A stretch of 64,000 bases of DNA, from NCBI GenBank assembly GCA_021234155.1, contig JAJEKV010000003.1, positions 14,122,386 to 14,186,385 on the forward strand. The letters are read 5' to 3'. The stretch is from Isoetes taiwanensis (taxonomy: Eukaryota; Streptophyta; Lycopodiopsida; Isoetales; Isoetaceae). The position numbers were made by a program, and so were the translations under genes. The first letter of the stretch is position 1; each line of letters begins with the position of its first letter. Below, piece after piece: positions 22,324-33,833 of the stretch. The notes under the pieces were generated by a model, which worked only from the letters and a program-made list of their open reading frames with translations, did not search any database and was not told where the DNA came from.

Positions 22324-22941
22324 ATTTTTTTTTCCTCCTTTGTTCTTCCTGCGCCATCGCCATCGTTTCTTTAGGCGATCATCGTGTTTGCGGTGGCGCC
22401 ATCGCTGAGTTTCATTCCGGTGGCGCCATCTAGGTTTGAGGTTGAGTAGACGAGTTTTTGGAAGATTTTGACGAAGTTGTGAAGCTTCTTGGTCTGTTTT
22501 GGTGTATTTTCTCTGTCTTTTTCCTTCCGGTGGCGTCATCTTGCTCTGAGCGTTCGTTAGACGAAAGTTTTGAAGGTTTTGAAGAAGTTTCTTGGTGCCT
22601 TTGGTCTGCTTTGTCTGTGTTCTTACTTGCATGGCTGTTTCTTGCTATTTCTTGCGTGCTGGAGGATGTAGGACGACTCTAAAGAGAACTAGGATGGCCT
22701 TTTTGCAAGAAATTCTTGCATGCAGGTTCTCTTGTCGAAGTTTTGTGCTTCTTAGTTTGTTTCAAGTTCTGATTTATAGTCTATGATGAGTTTCAGACTT
22801 GGATTCTAGGTTTTCGTATGATCCGGGCGGTTTGTTCAAGCATTCTCTAAAAAAGGCAAGTATCTTTGTTGTTTTTTGTCATTTTTCTTTTATTTTTCGG
22901 TTCTTGTTACTAATTTGAATTTTCTTTTGTAGATTTCTGTG

Positions 22942-24882
22942 ATGGATGATCTTGAGGAGCCTATTCTTAGGGATATCACAAATATCATTGTTGAAAGGGA
23001 GCTGCAGACAGAGAAGCTTGCTAGTTTGAATATTTCGGATGAGGCCAATGAAACTGTTGCTGATTTTGAGAAGGCTTTACTTTCTGAATTTGGAGAAGAA
23101 GCCATTACTAAGTATTTGACAGAGGCCAGTGTTGAACCTGTGATTGTTCCTGTTGCAGATCCTAGTGGTAGTAGGCTTCCATTTGTGGAGTTAGATGAGA
23201 AATTACAGCAAGAGGTAGATGCTGGAGGTATTAGTAGATCTGCTGCTAAGATTGCTTGGGCTAGGAACAGATTTGATCTTTGGAGGCAGACTTATAACTA
23301 TTCTTTGGAGAAATCTATTGAGGAGATGGATCTTTCCTTATTTGCTTCCTTATTAGAGAAATTTATGATGCAAGTGGTGAAGAAAGACAAGAAAGGATCA
23401 TTCTATCCTCCAGAATCGTGAGTAACTTAAATTTATAATTGTTTCTTGCTTGTTTTATGTCTATTAAATTTTGTTATTAATTTACCTTTGTTTCTTGCAG
23501 GCTTCATGATATGTTTCGAAAATTTGGTGCAATAATTCGAAGAAATCAAGAGATTAGAATTGCCAATACTGGAATTGGAATTTCTGAGGTAAAATTCTCT
23601 ATCAAAGACTCTCCAATATTTGAGAGGGCAAGGCTTGCTTGTGTGGCATCCATGAGAAGGTCCAGGAACACTCCAGGGGTGTGTAAGAAGAGGAAGAAAG
23701 TGGAAGAAATACCTTATGGTAGTGAGCAGCTCCTTCTTGCTAATGTAGATCATTCAATCTGTCATCCTAAAGGTTTGCAGAAGAGATTTCTTTACTATTG
23801 TGTGGCTCGATTTGCTATTCGAGGTCAAGGTGAGGTGCATCAGTTGCTTATGACTGATTTCTCGGTTGGAGATGAAAATGGACAAGAATATCTTGAATAT
23901 AGTGAGAGACTTTCAAAGAATAATGATACTGATATGAATCATTATCAGGAGGAACAGTTTCGAAGACCTTGCCGGTGCTATGAGAATGATGTAGTTCTTA
24001 CATTTAGACAATTGCAGAAACATTTGCCTGTGCCTAAGCCTAATACTGATGGGACTGCGGGAAATGCGCATTGTTTTATGCAAGCAATCGTTAATCATAG
24101 GGGACCGATCTGGTATAATTCAAAAAATAGGGTGTCTGCTAGAAAATTGGCTGGTTGGGTCAAGTATATGTTGTTGACTGTTGGTGTTGAGGGTCAGTTC
24201 AGCAACAAATCTGGTAGATGTACCGTGGTTTCCAGAATGACGATGGCACGTGTTCCTACTAATATTGGTATGAGGGTGACTGGCCAGCGTACAACTGAAG
24301 CATATTCTAGGTGTGTTACTTTCTTCCTTGCTTTTTCTTTTACTTATTTAATTTGGTTTAATGTTATAATATATTACAGGTATGACAAGACCTTAGATTT
24401 GCAGACGAAGTGTGCTATGTCATGTGTTTCACAGCCTTTCGATGAAAAAGGAAAGAGGAATGTTTGAAGATGTATACAAGCAGGAACTTCAGAAGATTGA
24501 TGATATGGATCGAGGAATGCAAGTTGCAGGTAGTTATAGTGCATGTCCAGGTAGTTCTCTTGTGCAGAATGATGCTATGGATGTTGCGAATTGTCAAATG
24601 GATTCTGTGGAACCTACCACTGTTGGAAATGTTCAGTCTGTTGCCACTGTTCCTAGTTTTGATCTGAATCTAAAGTTTCCTGCTGAGGATTTGAGGGATG
24701 ATGATATACAGTTAAACAAAGACATAGACGTGTTGACAAAATCGTCTCCAGAATCGTCTCCAGATGTCAAGCGTGCAGGTTTTCAAAATATCAATCTTCA
24801 TATTGGCAATATTTCTGGTGGTTATTTTCAGAATTGCAGCATTGTTATGCCATTCATGTCTAGGGAAATCATGACGAGATGA
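22942..24882 (+). CDS. Crypton/DUF3504-type tyrosine recombinase, frameshifted near its 3' end
   Basis: Exons are 22942-23417, 23501-24310 and 24380-24467, with canonical GTGAGT/GCAG and GTGTGT/ACAG introns and matching phases. ATG 22942 is chosen as the first in-frame start after the leader acceptor. The N-terminal domain ends in a core-binding-like region (AWARNRFDLWRQ, then GSFYPPESLHDM), characteristic of Crypton-derived proteins such as the ZMYM2 and QRICH1 families. The catalytic domain shows R266 (FAIRGQGEVH), K298 (SERLSKN), K395-x-x-R398 (SNKSGR, where His-x-x-Arg is usual), Q421 (TGQR, usually GHR) and Tyr430 (AYSRY) on the third exon. The frame stops at 24467, but the next frame stays open to TGA 24880-24882 and encodes an acidic tail ending in a GGYFQNCSIV motif. 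A single-base frameshift in the A-rich stretch near 24450 is likely. DNA cutting and rejoining is the expected activity. The two histidine replacements may reduce it or may be a lineage variant. Confidence 0.85.
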
Positions 24883-25202
24883 TAAAGGGTTTTGGCTCAA
24901 AAACTTTTGGTTTTGGCTCTGCTAGTTCTCCTTGAAGTTCTGCTAGAAGTTCTCTTTCGCTTGAATTGATACTTTGGAAGTATCAGATTTTGAACTCTAA
25001 TGTGTTGTTTGAATTGATACTTGAAGTATCATATTTTGAATTGTAATGTGGACATCCTTCTTAAATGAATGCAAGAAATTTTCAGTCTCGAAATTTTCAA
25101 AATTGTAACTAAGTAAAAACAAGAAATGCAAGTAAAAATAGAATTGCAACCAAGTAATTACATTTTGCAAAAGAAGAACATAGCAGAATAAGGGGTAAAA
25201 AG

Positions 25203-25236
25203 GACAGAATGAAGGCTAGGTGAGCTTTACGTTATC
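25203..25236 (-). repeat. Terminal inverted repeat, right
   Basis: Reverse complement begins GATAACGTAAAGC and ends CTTCATTCTGTC; pairs with 22288-22323. Confidence 0.88.
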
Positions 25237-25409
25237 AAGAATTCCACTAACTAAGTGATCATTATTGACAATTGACATCAAACACCTACCTTATACTAAA
25301 TTCTAAGTCATTTTAAGATTTTCCATTGCAAGGGACCTCCTAGACTAAAGGCTTCATGGATGGCCATGCATCTAAATAATCACAACTTCAAATTATAAAT
25401 AAAATGTTG

Positions 25410-25640
25410 ACACCCAAAGTGATAGAAAAAGACTAAACAAGTAGGATTCCAATGATATAACAACATGGGATACATACATTAGCGTAAATGAGATATATAT
25501 TCATCCAAAGGTTGAAACCTTTGCTTTTAGCGGGTATAATAAACAGAAAGGGTTATTCAAACACCGTCTTGGAAGAGAAGGTGGTGCCACGATGGGGTCA
25601 GGGAAGGGAAGAGGAAGAGGGTCGGAGAAGAGGCAAGGGT
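25410..25640. repeat. Direct repeat flanking the recombinase element, right copy
   Basis: Partner of 21876-22165. It overlaps the 3' end and downstream sequence of the proline-rich gene at 25598-26020. Confidence 0.85.
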
Positions 25641-26020
25641 TGTTGGGGCAGGGGTGGGAGAGCGCCGGGGATGGGGAGTGGGTCAGGCTTAGCAGGGTCG
25701 GGGAGTGGTACGGGCTTACCAGGCTGGGGAAGAGGGTCGGGATTACCAGGCTTACCAGGATCGGGGATGATGGGTTGAGGTCCTGGCTGTGGAGGTGACC
25801 ATGGTGGTGGACAAGGTGCCTCTGATGGTCGAGGCCATTCTGGTGACGAAAAACGGGGCGGTGCCTCTGCTCGTGGAGATGCCTCTGGCGGCAACCGCGG
25901 AGAATCCTTGTATTGCTGGTATGGCGGAGGCCCAGAATCCTGTTGTCCTTGCACCACCTCCATCAGCTGCAGTAGCACCACCGCTGCTGCCGTCAGCTTC
26001 CGCATTACCTCCTCCTCCAT
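25598..26020 (-). CDS. Candidate secreted proline-rich protein
   Basis: A minus-strand frame of about 140 codons begins with MEEEV then MRKLTAAAVVLLQL, a plausible signal peptide (basic start, hydrophobic core, cleavage near VVQGQ). The rest is very rich in proline with repeats such as PDPGKPGNPDPLPQPGKP, like plant cell-wall proline-rich proteins. On the minus strand a TATATTTAA box lies at about 26053-26061, 30-40 bases before the likely start, which supports transcription divergent from RPL23A. An upstream in-frame Met at 26044 is possible but lies too near the TATA box. The plus strand is also open through the same low-complexity sequence, so coding status is uncertain. The 3' end is duplicated at 21876-22165. 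Confidence 0.42.
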   Translation of the reverse strand: MEEEVMRKLTAAAVVLLQLMEVVQGQQDSGPPPYQQYKDSPRLPPEASPRAEAPPRFSSPEWPRPSEAPCPPPWSPPQPGPQPIIPDPGKPGNPDPLPQPGKPVPLPDPAKPDPLPIPGALPPLPQQPLPLLRPSSSSLP

Positions 26021-26234
26021 CTGTACATCCCTCTGCCCTTCCACCCCCCCTCCTTAAATATACGCCTCCTCCTTCGCATGCAGTTTTAGCTCCTTGTTTA
26101 TCTTCTACTCAACTCAAATCCCATTCGCTTTCCAGTCCTCTTCGTCCGGAGTTAACGGTTCAGATCGTTCTCGATTTAACGGCTTCGATTAGCCCCCAAT
26201 GAACCGCTCAGATTAATTGTAGGGCTTGTGGGTT

Positions 26235-26243
26235 TTAGGGTTT
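26235..26243 (+). promoter_or_regulatory. Telo-box in RPL23A leader
   Basis: TTAGGGTTT lies about 55 bases before the start codon. Telo-boxes (AAACCCTAA or its reverse) are typical of promoters and 5' leaders of plant ribosomal-protein genes. Confidence 0.65.
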
Positions 26244-26296
26244 GCTCCAAAGGGCTTTGCTGCCTTTGTCGCCTCCCTCCGTAGCAGCTTGCAGAG

Positions 26297-26995
<699 letters not shown>

Positions 26996-27347
26996 AGGAT
27001 CTATATGATACCAGTGGTTTACCCATTGCGCATTTTTGTAATAGTAAAATGCATTTTCAGTTTATAAACGCAATTGCCTTTTTTCTGCTTTGTATTCTAC
27101 TGATGCCATGCTGTGAATGAATTCTTTCTTTGACAATAATCTTGCTAGATTCACCAGTGACAATTCTGAGATTTCAGTTTGGAGAAATTGTGCTTCCTTC
27201 CAGATAATGGAAACGTTTTAGTTCTTGGTGAATATAGGCCTGGACGATGTCATACATCTGTGGTGGAATAATGGAATGATGGTCTTGTACCTTGTGATGT
27301 AGCAGTGTTCTTTGCACTTCAATTGTATTATGGAAGGACTTCACCTT
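26996..27347. other. RPL23A 3' flank, no gene seen
   Basis: Probable 3' untranslated region followed by intergenic sequence. The ATAGTAAAATG near 27040 and T-rich stretches could serve in 3' end formation, but no single poly(A) signal stands out. Confidence 0.4.
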
Positions 27348-27473
27348 CATGTGCAATTGTACTATGCAATGTGTTCTGAGTGCTTTCTTCATGTGCAATT
27401 GTACTATGCAATGTGTTCTGAGTGCTTTCTTCATGTGCAATTGTACTATGCAATTTGTTCTAAGTGCTTTATA
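27348..27473. repeat. Three tandem copies of a 42 bp unit
   Basis: Units start at 27348, 27390 and 27432 with CATGTGCAATTGTACTATGC. The first two are identical and the third differs at its end. The minus-strand ORF across it is only a read-through of the repeat. Confidence 0.95.
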
Positions 27474-27805
27474 TCAAAAGAAGCTTGAGACTTCAGATTC
27501 TTATTTTTGTGTGTATGAGAATTTGTAGATTGGTGGCTTTAGTGTTCTGGGCAATCATTTTTCTATTGTAATGTGGAAGAGCAAGAAGGAGATGACTACC
27601 GCCAGCAGCCAGGAGCGCCGGGTAGGCGCGATTGGCCACTTGGGGACCCTTGCCAATTCAGGAATCATCGACTTCTTTTTCTTCCACGACGTCAAGAAAA
27701 AATTAAAATTGTGCAGCGATGGAAATTTCACTGAATAAAGAGCTTGTTTTCAATCTTGATTAGAATGGTCTGTCACATGGCGTGTTTTCAATCTTGATTA
27801 GAATG

Positions 27806-28078
27806 GTCGTCGTATGGCAATCGTTCATTGGATGATATTTAAGAATGAAGACTCACTCGTCACATGGCGATCGTTCACTCACTTTTCTTGACGTATAGTA
27901 GAGTAGAGTGGCAAGAGGGAGGCCAAATCTTAATGTGGCATGGCCTCGAGCAATCTGTCACATGGCGATGGTTCATTGGATGATATTTAAGAATGAAGAC
28001 TCACTTTTCTTGACGTAGAGTAGAATAGAGTAGCAAGAGGGAGGCCATTCTTAATGTGGCGTGGCCTCTAGCAATCCA
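27806..28078. repeat. Imperfect tandem duplication, about 140 bp units
   Basis: Both units contain GTTCATTGGATGATATTTAA, GAATGAAGACTCACT, TTTTCTTGACGTA and a CAAGAGGGAGGCCA block. The first is longer by an internal partial repeat. A shorter duplication of TTTTCAATCTTGATTAGAAT precedes it (27747, 27785). Confidence 0.85.
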
Positions 28079-28129
28079 TCCCTAGCAATGTGGGCATGTT
28101 ATGTACTAGGTAATTTCCATTGGGAGGAT

Positions 28130-28252
28130 CATTACGCCCTGTAAAGGCTCTAGCGGCTCCGCCCGGAATGGTGAGGCGGTGCACGAAGCCCGGAGCCGCC
28201 AGTGCTCCGCGAAATCGGGCGGCGGCCGCTTAGAGCCTTTACAGGCGTAATG
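28130..28252. mobile_element. Small foldback element, 123 bp
   Basis: Starts CATTACGCCCTGTAAAGGCT and ends with its near-exact inverse (AGCCTTTACAGGCGTAATG). Arms are about 28 bases with one indel around a GC-rich centre. MITE-like; no coding capacity. Confidence 0.75.
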
Positions 28253-28275
28253 TCCGACCAGTGGAAATTACCGGA

Positions 28276-28912
28276 CGTAATGATCGGTTGTTGCAAATTT
28301 CCACTCAAGAGGCCCCACGTGGCATTAGGCCCTGTTTTGCTGTTTTGCTGTGGTACTGCAGATCGATGCTTGCTGCAGATGCCCGATCGATGCTTTCGAA
28401 CTTCTTCTAATGCACAACCATTACTATTACTCTGTATCTTGTTTTTTTAGCAAAATCATAGCACATTAGTCTTAATAATCCGAGCCTGAGATAGCAAAAA
28501 TAGTCCTTGAAAGGATTCGGACTCTTGTTGTGCGAAGAATTTCATGTATCCAAACTCGTATGCCGGTGCAATCCGACCTCTACTTTCATAGATTTAGCCC
28601 TATCCGTGTGCAAACAGAGATTTGTTTGGAAAATACTCACGAGCCGCCATATCTCACAGAGGCATTTTGGGTGCAAAACAGAGCCATGAATATATCCGTG
28701 TTGGTGCCTTTTTTCCATATCCGTTGTTGGTGCGCATAATGGGATATGGCGCTTCAAACGCAAGGCTGGAGTTATTAAACAAGACAGGAAGCGTGGTCAT
28801 TTGGAGCAAGATAGGGAAGCGGGCCCTTAAAAATACCAAGAAAGTTATAGTTCTATTCTGCCTTATAATTTTGGTGGAATAATGGCGTAATTTGCAACAA
28901 CCGGTCATTACG
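28276..28912. mobile_element. MITE-like element with 24 bp terminal inverted repeats
   Basis: The left end CGTAATGATCGGTTGTTGCA continues with AATT; the right end is its inverse with one mismatch (GACC for GATC). The 637 bp body has no recognisable protein. It shares the outer CGTAATG with the adjacent 123 bp foldback, so the two may be related. Confidence 0.7.
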
Positions 28913-28990
28913 GTCGTGTATTTTTGTTTTTGGCCGCTCTAGCAATTGCGCATGCCAACGCCTCCAACAGACAGTCACGCCCTGCCACAC

Positions 28991-29137
28991 GCCTTGCCAC
29001 ATAGGGAATGGTCGGCTGGAGGCCTTGCCACACAGGGAATGGTCGATCTCGGCCATTTCACACACGCCTTGCCACATAGGGAATGGTCGGCTGGAGGCCT
29101 TGCCACACAGGGAATGGTCGATCTCGGCCATTTCACA
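28991..29137. repeat. Perfect 75 bp tandem duplication with internal half-repeats
   Basis: Units start at 28991 and 29066. Each contains two copies of GCCTTGCCACA(T/C)AGGGAATG, giving four in all. It is followed by another imperfect tandem pair (GATTCCATCGCAGA and TTTTCACGTAG, about 29155-29260). Confidence 0.95.
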
Positions 29138-29260
29138 ATGCCAAGTAAGCAACTTGATTCCATCGCAGATATTTTCACGTAGCTACAGCCAGCCAAGACC
29201 ATTTCACAATGTCAAGGTAAGCAAGTTCTTGATTCCATCGCAGAGATTTTCACGTAGGTA

Positions 29261-30690
29261 CAAGCTGCAGCAGGTTGTTAACAGGTCATTCAAGAATGCT
29301 AATCAAGAATTCTTTGTTGATTAAAATGGTCGCCACATGGCAAACTCGCATTTGATAAGAAACAAGAATGAATACCCACTTACCTTGACACTCTTTTTTG
29401 TGGAAGCATTTGTAGATCTGCTCTGGAGGCTTGCTCCTTCTAGCTCTATTGCCTGGGAGCAGCCCATTTACTGTGCTTCTTGGACCTGGCAATTTTTACT
29501 TCTAGAAACGTTGCACGTTCATTACCACCAGTTCAAAGCAAAGAAACAGTTCCATATGTGGGGTCTTATGTGCATATAAGGAGACTACAAATCATGCTAG
29601 ATTCAATCGTACTAAAATATATGCTAATATTTTAATCAATTACAATTGTATTCTGTCCGTCCATTCAACAAATAAAGATGATTATTTTTTCACTTCCAGG
29701 ATGAATACTATGCCAAGCTAATGGTCATCAGTTCTGGCAACTCTGAGTACTTCACTTTTAATGCCATATTTTGCTTGTCTTATACTTAAATTTTCACTTA
29801 CAATATCACTGCTATGACTTCCTTTTAGAATCACTTGTTCTTGTCGATCCAACTCCTTCTACATGTATTGTAGCAAAGCTACTAGCTTCATCAGCTGCAC
29901 AATCCCACAATCCTTCAAACTGCAAAACTTTTTTAATTGTTTCCTTCTAAATCTGGAAAAGACCAACCCCCTAAAATATTTTCCACAAACCTAAATAAAG
30001 TTTACAATCCTTCAAACTGCAAAATTTCTTTGATTCTTTCATTCTTGTGCCACTAGGCATTGGATTATTTCTGAGCACAACACAGGCCACCACACAAGAG
30101 CCCAAAGGCAAGGGTCAAGGTCAAGCAAGAGCGTCAGGTAGCAGACCCACGCCCCCATAGAAACCCACGCGCCCGTCAAAGAAGAGGTCGAGGCAAGACA
30201 AGTAACCACCTTCAGGGAGTGCGGCCTTAACTTAGTGGGATTCGCGCCACTAATCACAACACTGCAAAGATTGCCTCGAATCAAGCATATGATCCAGGAG
30301 TTGGTAATCGAGATCACAAAGGCTCTACCATATGTCTATCTTTGGGCCCAAGGCTGATGTACTATATATATCAGTAGAGTTAGACCTCAAGTTTTAGATG
30401 AAACTTAGTATCATCTTGTTTCAGCTTTTGGTCTCAGCGTCTCGCGAGACCTCATGTAATCTTTTTGATATTCAAGGGATTCTTATCTTGACATGCAGTT
30501 CCCTTTGCTTTCATGTTTTGTTCATCCTGTTCTTATCTCTTTTGCAAAATCCCACGTGACACACTATACTAAGGATTTGTCTATTTGATCCAAGGGTCCT
30601 CACAGAGGGCTGTCTTGCAGGCAATTCCGAACCCAGACCCTAGACACTGTTGCCGCCACTGGGTCTTAGTTCTTTTCTTCAGATTTCAAG
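29261..30690. other. Intergenic; possible leader of the retrotransposon
   Basis: No gene recognised. The last part (about 30350-30690) precedes the gag-like frame and could contain the 5' LTR and leader, but no matching 3' LTR was found after 36420, so LTR borders cannot be given. Confidence 0.35.
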
Positions 30691-31407
30691 ATGTATGTTC
30701 GTGCTTTCACTCAGAAAGAGCTTCTCAGCCAAACTACAGCTAGATTGGATCGCCACGATGCAAGGAAGCTGTTTGAGATATGTATGATGGAGACTACGAC
30801 ATTGAGGGAGGCCGCTTATGCTCGCGTGCTCATTCTGCACCTCCTCACTCATCGCATCACACCCCAGTGCCTCAGACTCCTCACTATTTTCAAATGCCGG
30901 AGAGTACTTATATTCATATTCCCTCCAGGCAGACGCCATTGTCGTCGCAACCGTCTTCATCTCAACATGGTATGGGCTACCCTTAGGTTTCTTTTGGTCC
31001 CACCAATGTCTAGAAATTTCAGTCCTCACCATCTTTTCAATCTCCTGTCAATATATATAATATTGGTGATCTCAAATTGAATGAGGAAGGCACACATGGT
31101 ATTTTGCCAAATGACCTCCCAAATTCTGGACCTCCTAGATTCACTGGTCCGTCACAGATGCCTTGCTGATACACCTATTCATTATGTTTCTGGCGACCCC
31201 GCCGTCACTCAAGTTCCCTCCACCGCTTACGACCTCAAACTTCTATATCCTGTTTTTGGGAATGCGAAAGGAAGCCCATCCTCGATCAGAGTGCTCAGGC
31301 GCACATGGAGGAGTTTGAAGCTCTTGCTGTTTTAAACGGACTCTCAACCCCAGATCAAGTTTCATATTTTCTCTACCACACTACATGGAGCACCACATCA
31401 ATGGCTC

Positions 31408-31990
31408 ATGGCTAATGAAAGTCATTCGAAACAAAACTGGCAAGAAATAAAGACGGCCTTTCTGTCTCACTATGGTACCACTGATGATGATCAACAACTT
31501 CTTAAGCAACTCAATGATCTCCAACAACCATCCTCGGAATATGCCAGAGATTTTGCTGATCGTCTGCATATCTTGGTCAGCAAGCTCAAGGAGTATCCTA
31601 CATAGAGTCAGATTTTGGTCTGGTTTCTGCAAGATCTACCTCCTGTTATTCGTCTTATGACTGAATACTTGGGACCCAAGCCACTGGAACACGTACGGCA
31701 TTGAACTTGTTAATCACTCAGTCAATGTATCCTCACGTGGTGTTCCCCTCATGGATCTACCCTTCATACCTTCTGTCATGGTTCCACAAAACGTGGTTCA
31801 ACCTCATCCTTCCGCTCCATAACAGAGAAGTTAAATTGGGTGCCACATTTGTAAGTTTCAAGGCCATCTGGCCAATGAATGCAACTCTACTAATGGTCCT
31901 TTTCACTGCAAGCACTGTAATATGTGCAATCATGCTACTGAAGAATGCACGTGCTCTCATCCCACGCCTTTTCGACAGAAAAAGGTCTTT
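31408..31990 (+). pseudogene. Ty3/gypsy gag remnant with zinc knuckle
   Basis: 31408-31605 encodes a retrotransposon gag core (W-Q-E-I-K-x-A-F-L-S-H-Y, then a helical Q/L-rich stretch). In another frame near 31903-31945 the sequence CKHCNMCNHATEEC gives a complete C-x2-C-x4-H-x4-C knuckle, the nucleic-acid-binding part of nucleocapsid. Stops separate the parts. Confidence 0.75.
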
Positions 31991-32844
31991 TAGGTCCAGA
32001 CCACACCTCAGCAATCAAGAGGACAAAACCCACACACTCTTTTTGATCCCGCGAAAGCTCAATGTTATCACTGCCGGAAATGGGACTGTACTACCACAGC
32101 GTACCCACAGTTTCCTCAAGTTCAAGTACAGCTCCCAGGCACTAATCAAACTGCCTTGGTGTGCCTCACATCCTATCAAATCTGGGTGGCAAATGGAAAA
32201 GAAGGCCCATGCCCCACTTTGAGAAAACCTCCTCGTACTCCTCAACAGCAGCAGAACCAACCAGCTCCTCCGCCCTGTGTTGGACCAACAAGCTCAAGAA
32301 GAGATCTATCAAGCTCTCAATCCTCATGTGCAACAATTCTGGATTGGTCGTATATCCTGCCAGCATCTTGGCACTCGACCTTTGACGCTCACGCCAAAGA
32401 CATGCAGCCTGCTTTTGCTGTGGAAACTGTTCTTCAAGAGCCACACAAAACGGTGCATTTTGCCCCGGATCTTGAAAAACTCATGCCTCATATTATGCCC
32501 AAGGTCCATCAAAGTATCCTCAAGCTTATGCAAGTAGCCGAAGGACGCATGCTTGCGAATGTTCATGCTACCACACGCGCTCAACAACATTCGAAAGCAG
32601 CATCCACATCCATGACTACTTCACCTGTTCAGCCCTATCCCAACATAGCCGCTGAAGTGGAGCTCCTCAAGGAAGTTTCGTCCTCGATGCCCAAGCAACC
32701 ATTGGAACCTGCAAATCCTTTAGCCCGTGTTCCTTTGGAACTGCAAGAAGAGCTCACTAAGATCAAATTCCCCTTAATCTCTCCACCATTCTGAAGTTGT
32801 CTTGCTCTCCGGGAACAATTGCCCCTACCTATCGTTTTTGTTGG

Positions 32845-33300
32845 TGCAATCGCCACTTCCATGCCCACGGTTCACGCAACTATTGGGAATCAGCAGATTA
32901 ATCATGTACAAATTGATGGGGCAGTGCTGTCAACCTCATCACCGACAAACTTAGGAAACAACTCGGCATCACTCAACTGTATCATGCCCCTTATAATATC
33001 AAGCTAGCCAATGATCACATCACGCACCGTCAAGGTGTCACTCCTATTCTCCAAATCAGCATTGGTGATCTCAAATTCCGTTGGAATTTGGTGTTTGAAA
33101 AACTGGAAAAGATCCTGGTGACTATGAAATTCTGATTGGCCGACCTTTTCTCCGCCAAGCTAAAAGCATCCACTATTGGGCCACTGATCAACTTGTTATT
33201 ACTGATAGATAATTGAATGCCACCATGGATCTTGAAACTGGGAAACTCATCTTTGTTGAAAATGCAGAACCTTCGCTCTTTGATAGTGACTCTGCCGACC
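32845..33300 (+). pseudogene. Ty3/gypsy aspartic protease remnant
   Basis: A frame-shifted stretch reads VHATIGNQQINHVQIDGA, where the D-[TS]-G active-site motif appears as IDGA, followed in other frames by an I-G-x-P-F-L motif near 33140. The protease would process the polyprotein; as it stands it is inactive. Confidence 0.6.
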
Positions 33301-33833
33301 TCTAAAACACTTATCATGTCCAAGCTCTGGAAGCTGGTTTGCCATTATATGCCTATCCTGAATATGTCGATCCTTGGGGAGATATGAGTCTCGACAAAGA
33401 CCAAGTCGTTGCTATTTTGTTTGATCCTTATCTTGCGCCTTGCAATCGAATTCAGTGTGTTGACATTCTTCAGGATGATGACATCCCTCTCGACACTGTT
33501 GATGTTGCAGCTGTCATGAAGCAACCCTTGCTTGAAAAACATCAATAACCCTTATTTTTTTCCATTCAGAGTGTTGAACCCTGGTTCTGCTACAACCACC
33601 TGCTGATATCATCACAGATACAGATGTTATTCCGCACATTCAAGCTCCGAAAGTCGACATCATTGACGTAGGAGACAACCAACCTATCCAGTTGGCTGCC
33701 AATTCTCCCAAACCATACAAAGCTCGTGCACTCAGTCTCTTCAAAAAATTCAAACATATCTTTGCGAGGAGCTATAAAGATTTACGAGGCATAAAAAAAG
33801 AGTTGGGGGAACTCACCATTCCTACCAAACCTT

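Larger units (their letters stand above)
22288..25236 (+). mobile_element. Crypton-like tyrosine-recombinase element with terminal inverted repeats
   Basis: A 2949 bp unit is bounded by inverted repeats at 22288-22323 and 25203-25236. The two arms share TAACGT, CTCACC or TTCACCC, and TAGCCTTCATTCTGTC, with 32 of 36 positions matching and two single-base gaps. Between them is one plus-strand gene for a DUF3504-type tyrosine recombinase (22942 on). The 5' leader contains a roughly 110 base imperfect tandem duplication (about 22412-22620, GGTGGCGCCATC / GGTGGCGTCATC) and a likely leader intron (GTATCT donor near 22859, acceptor TTTTGTAG at 22932). Known Cryptons lack terminal inverted repeats, so either this is a distinct element type or the gene was captured by a TIR element. 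No clear target-site duplication was found. Confidence 0.7.

Noticed and set aside
25789-26202. Plus-strand Ala/Pro-rich ORF
   Set aside because: It is the complement of the proline-rich minus-strand frame and has no signal peptide or TATA box of its own.
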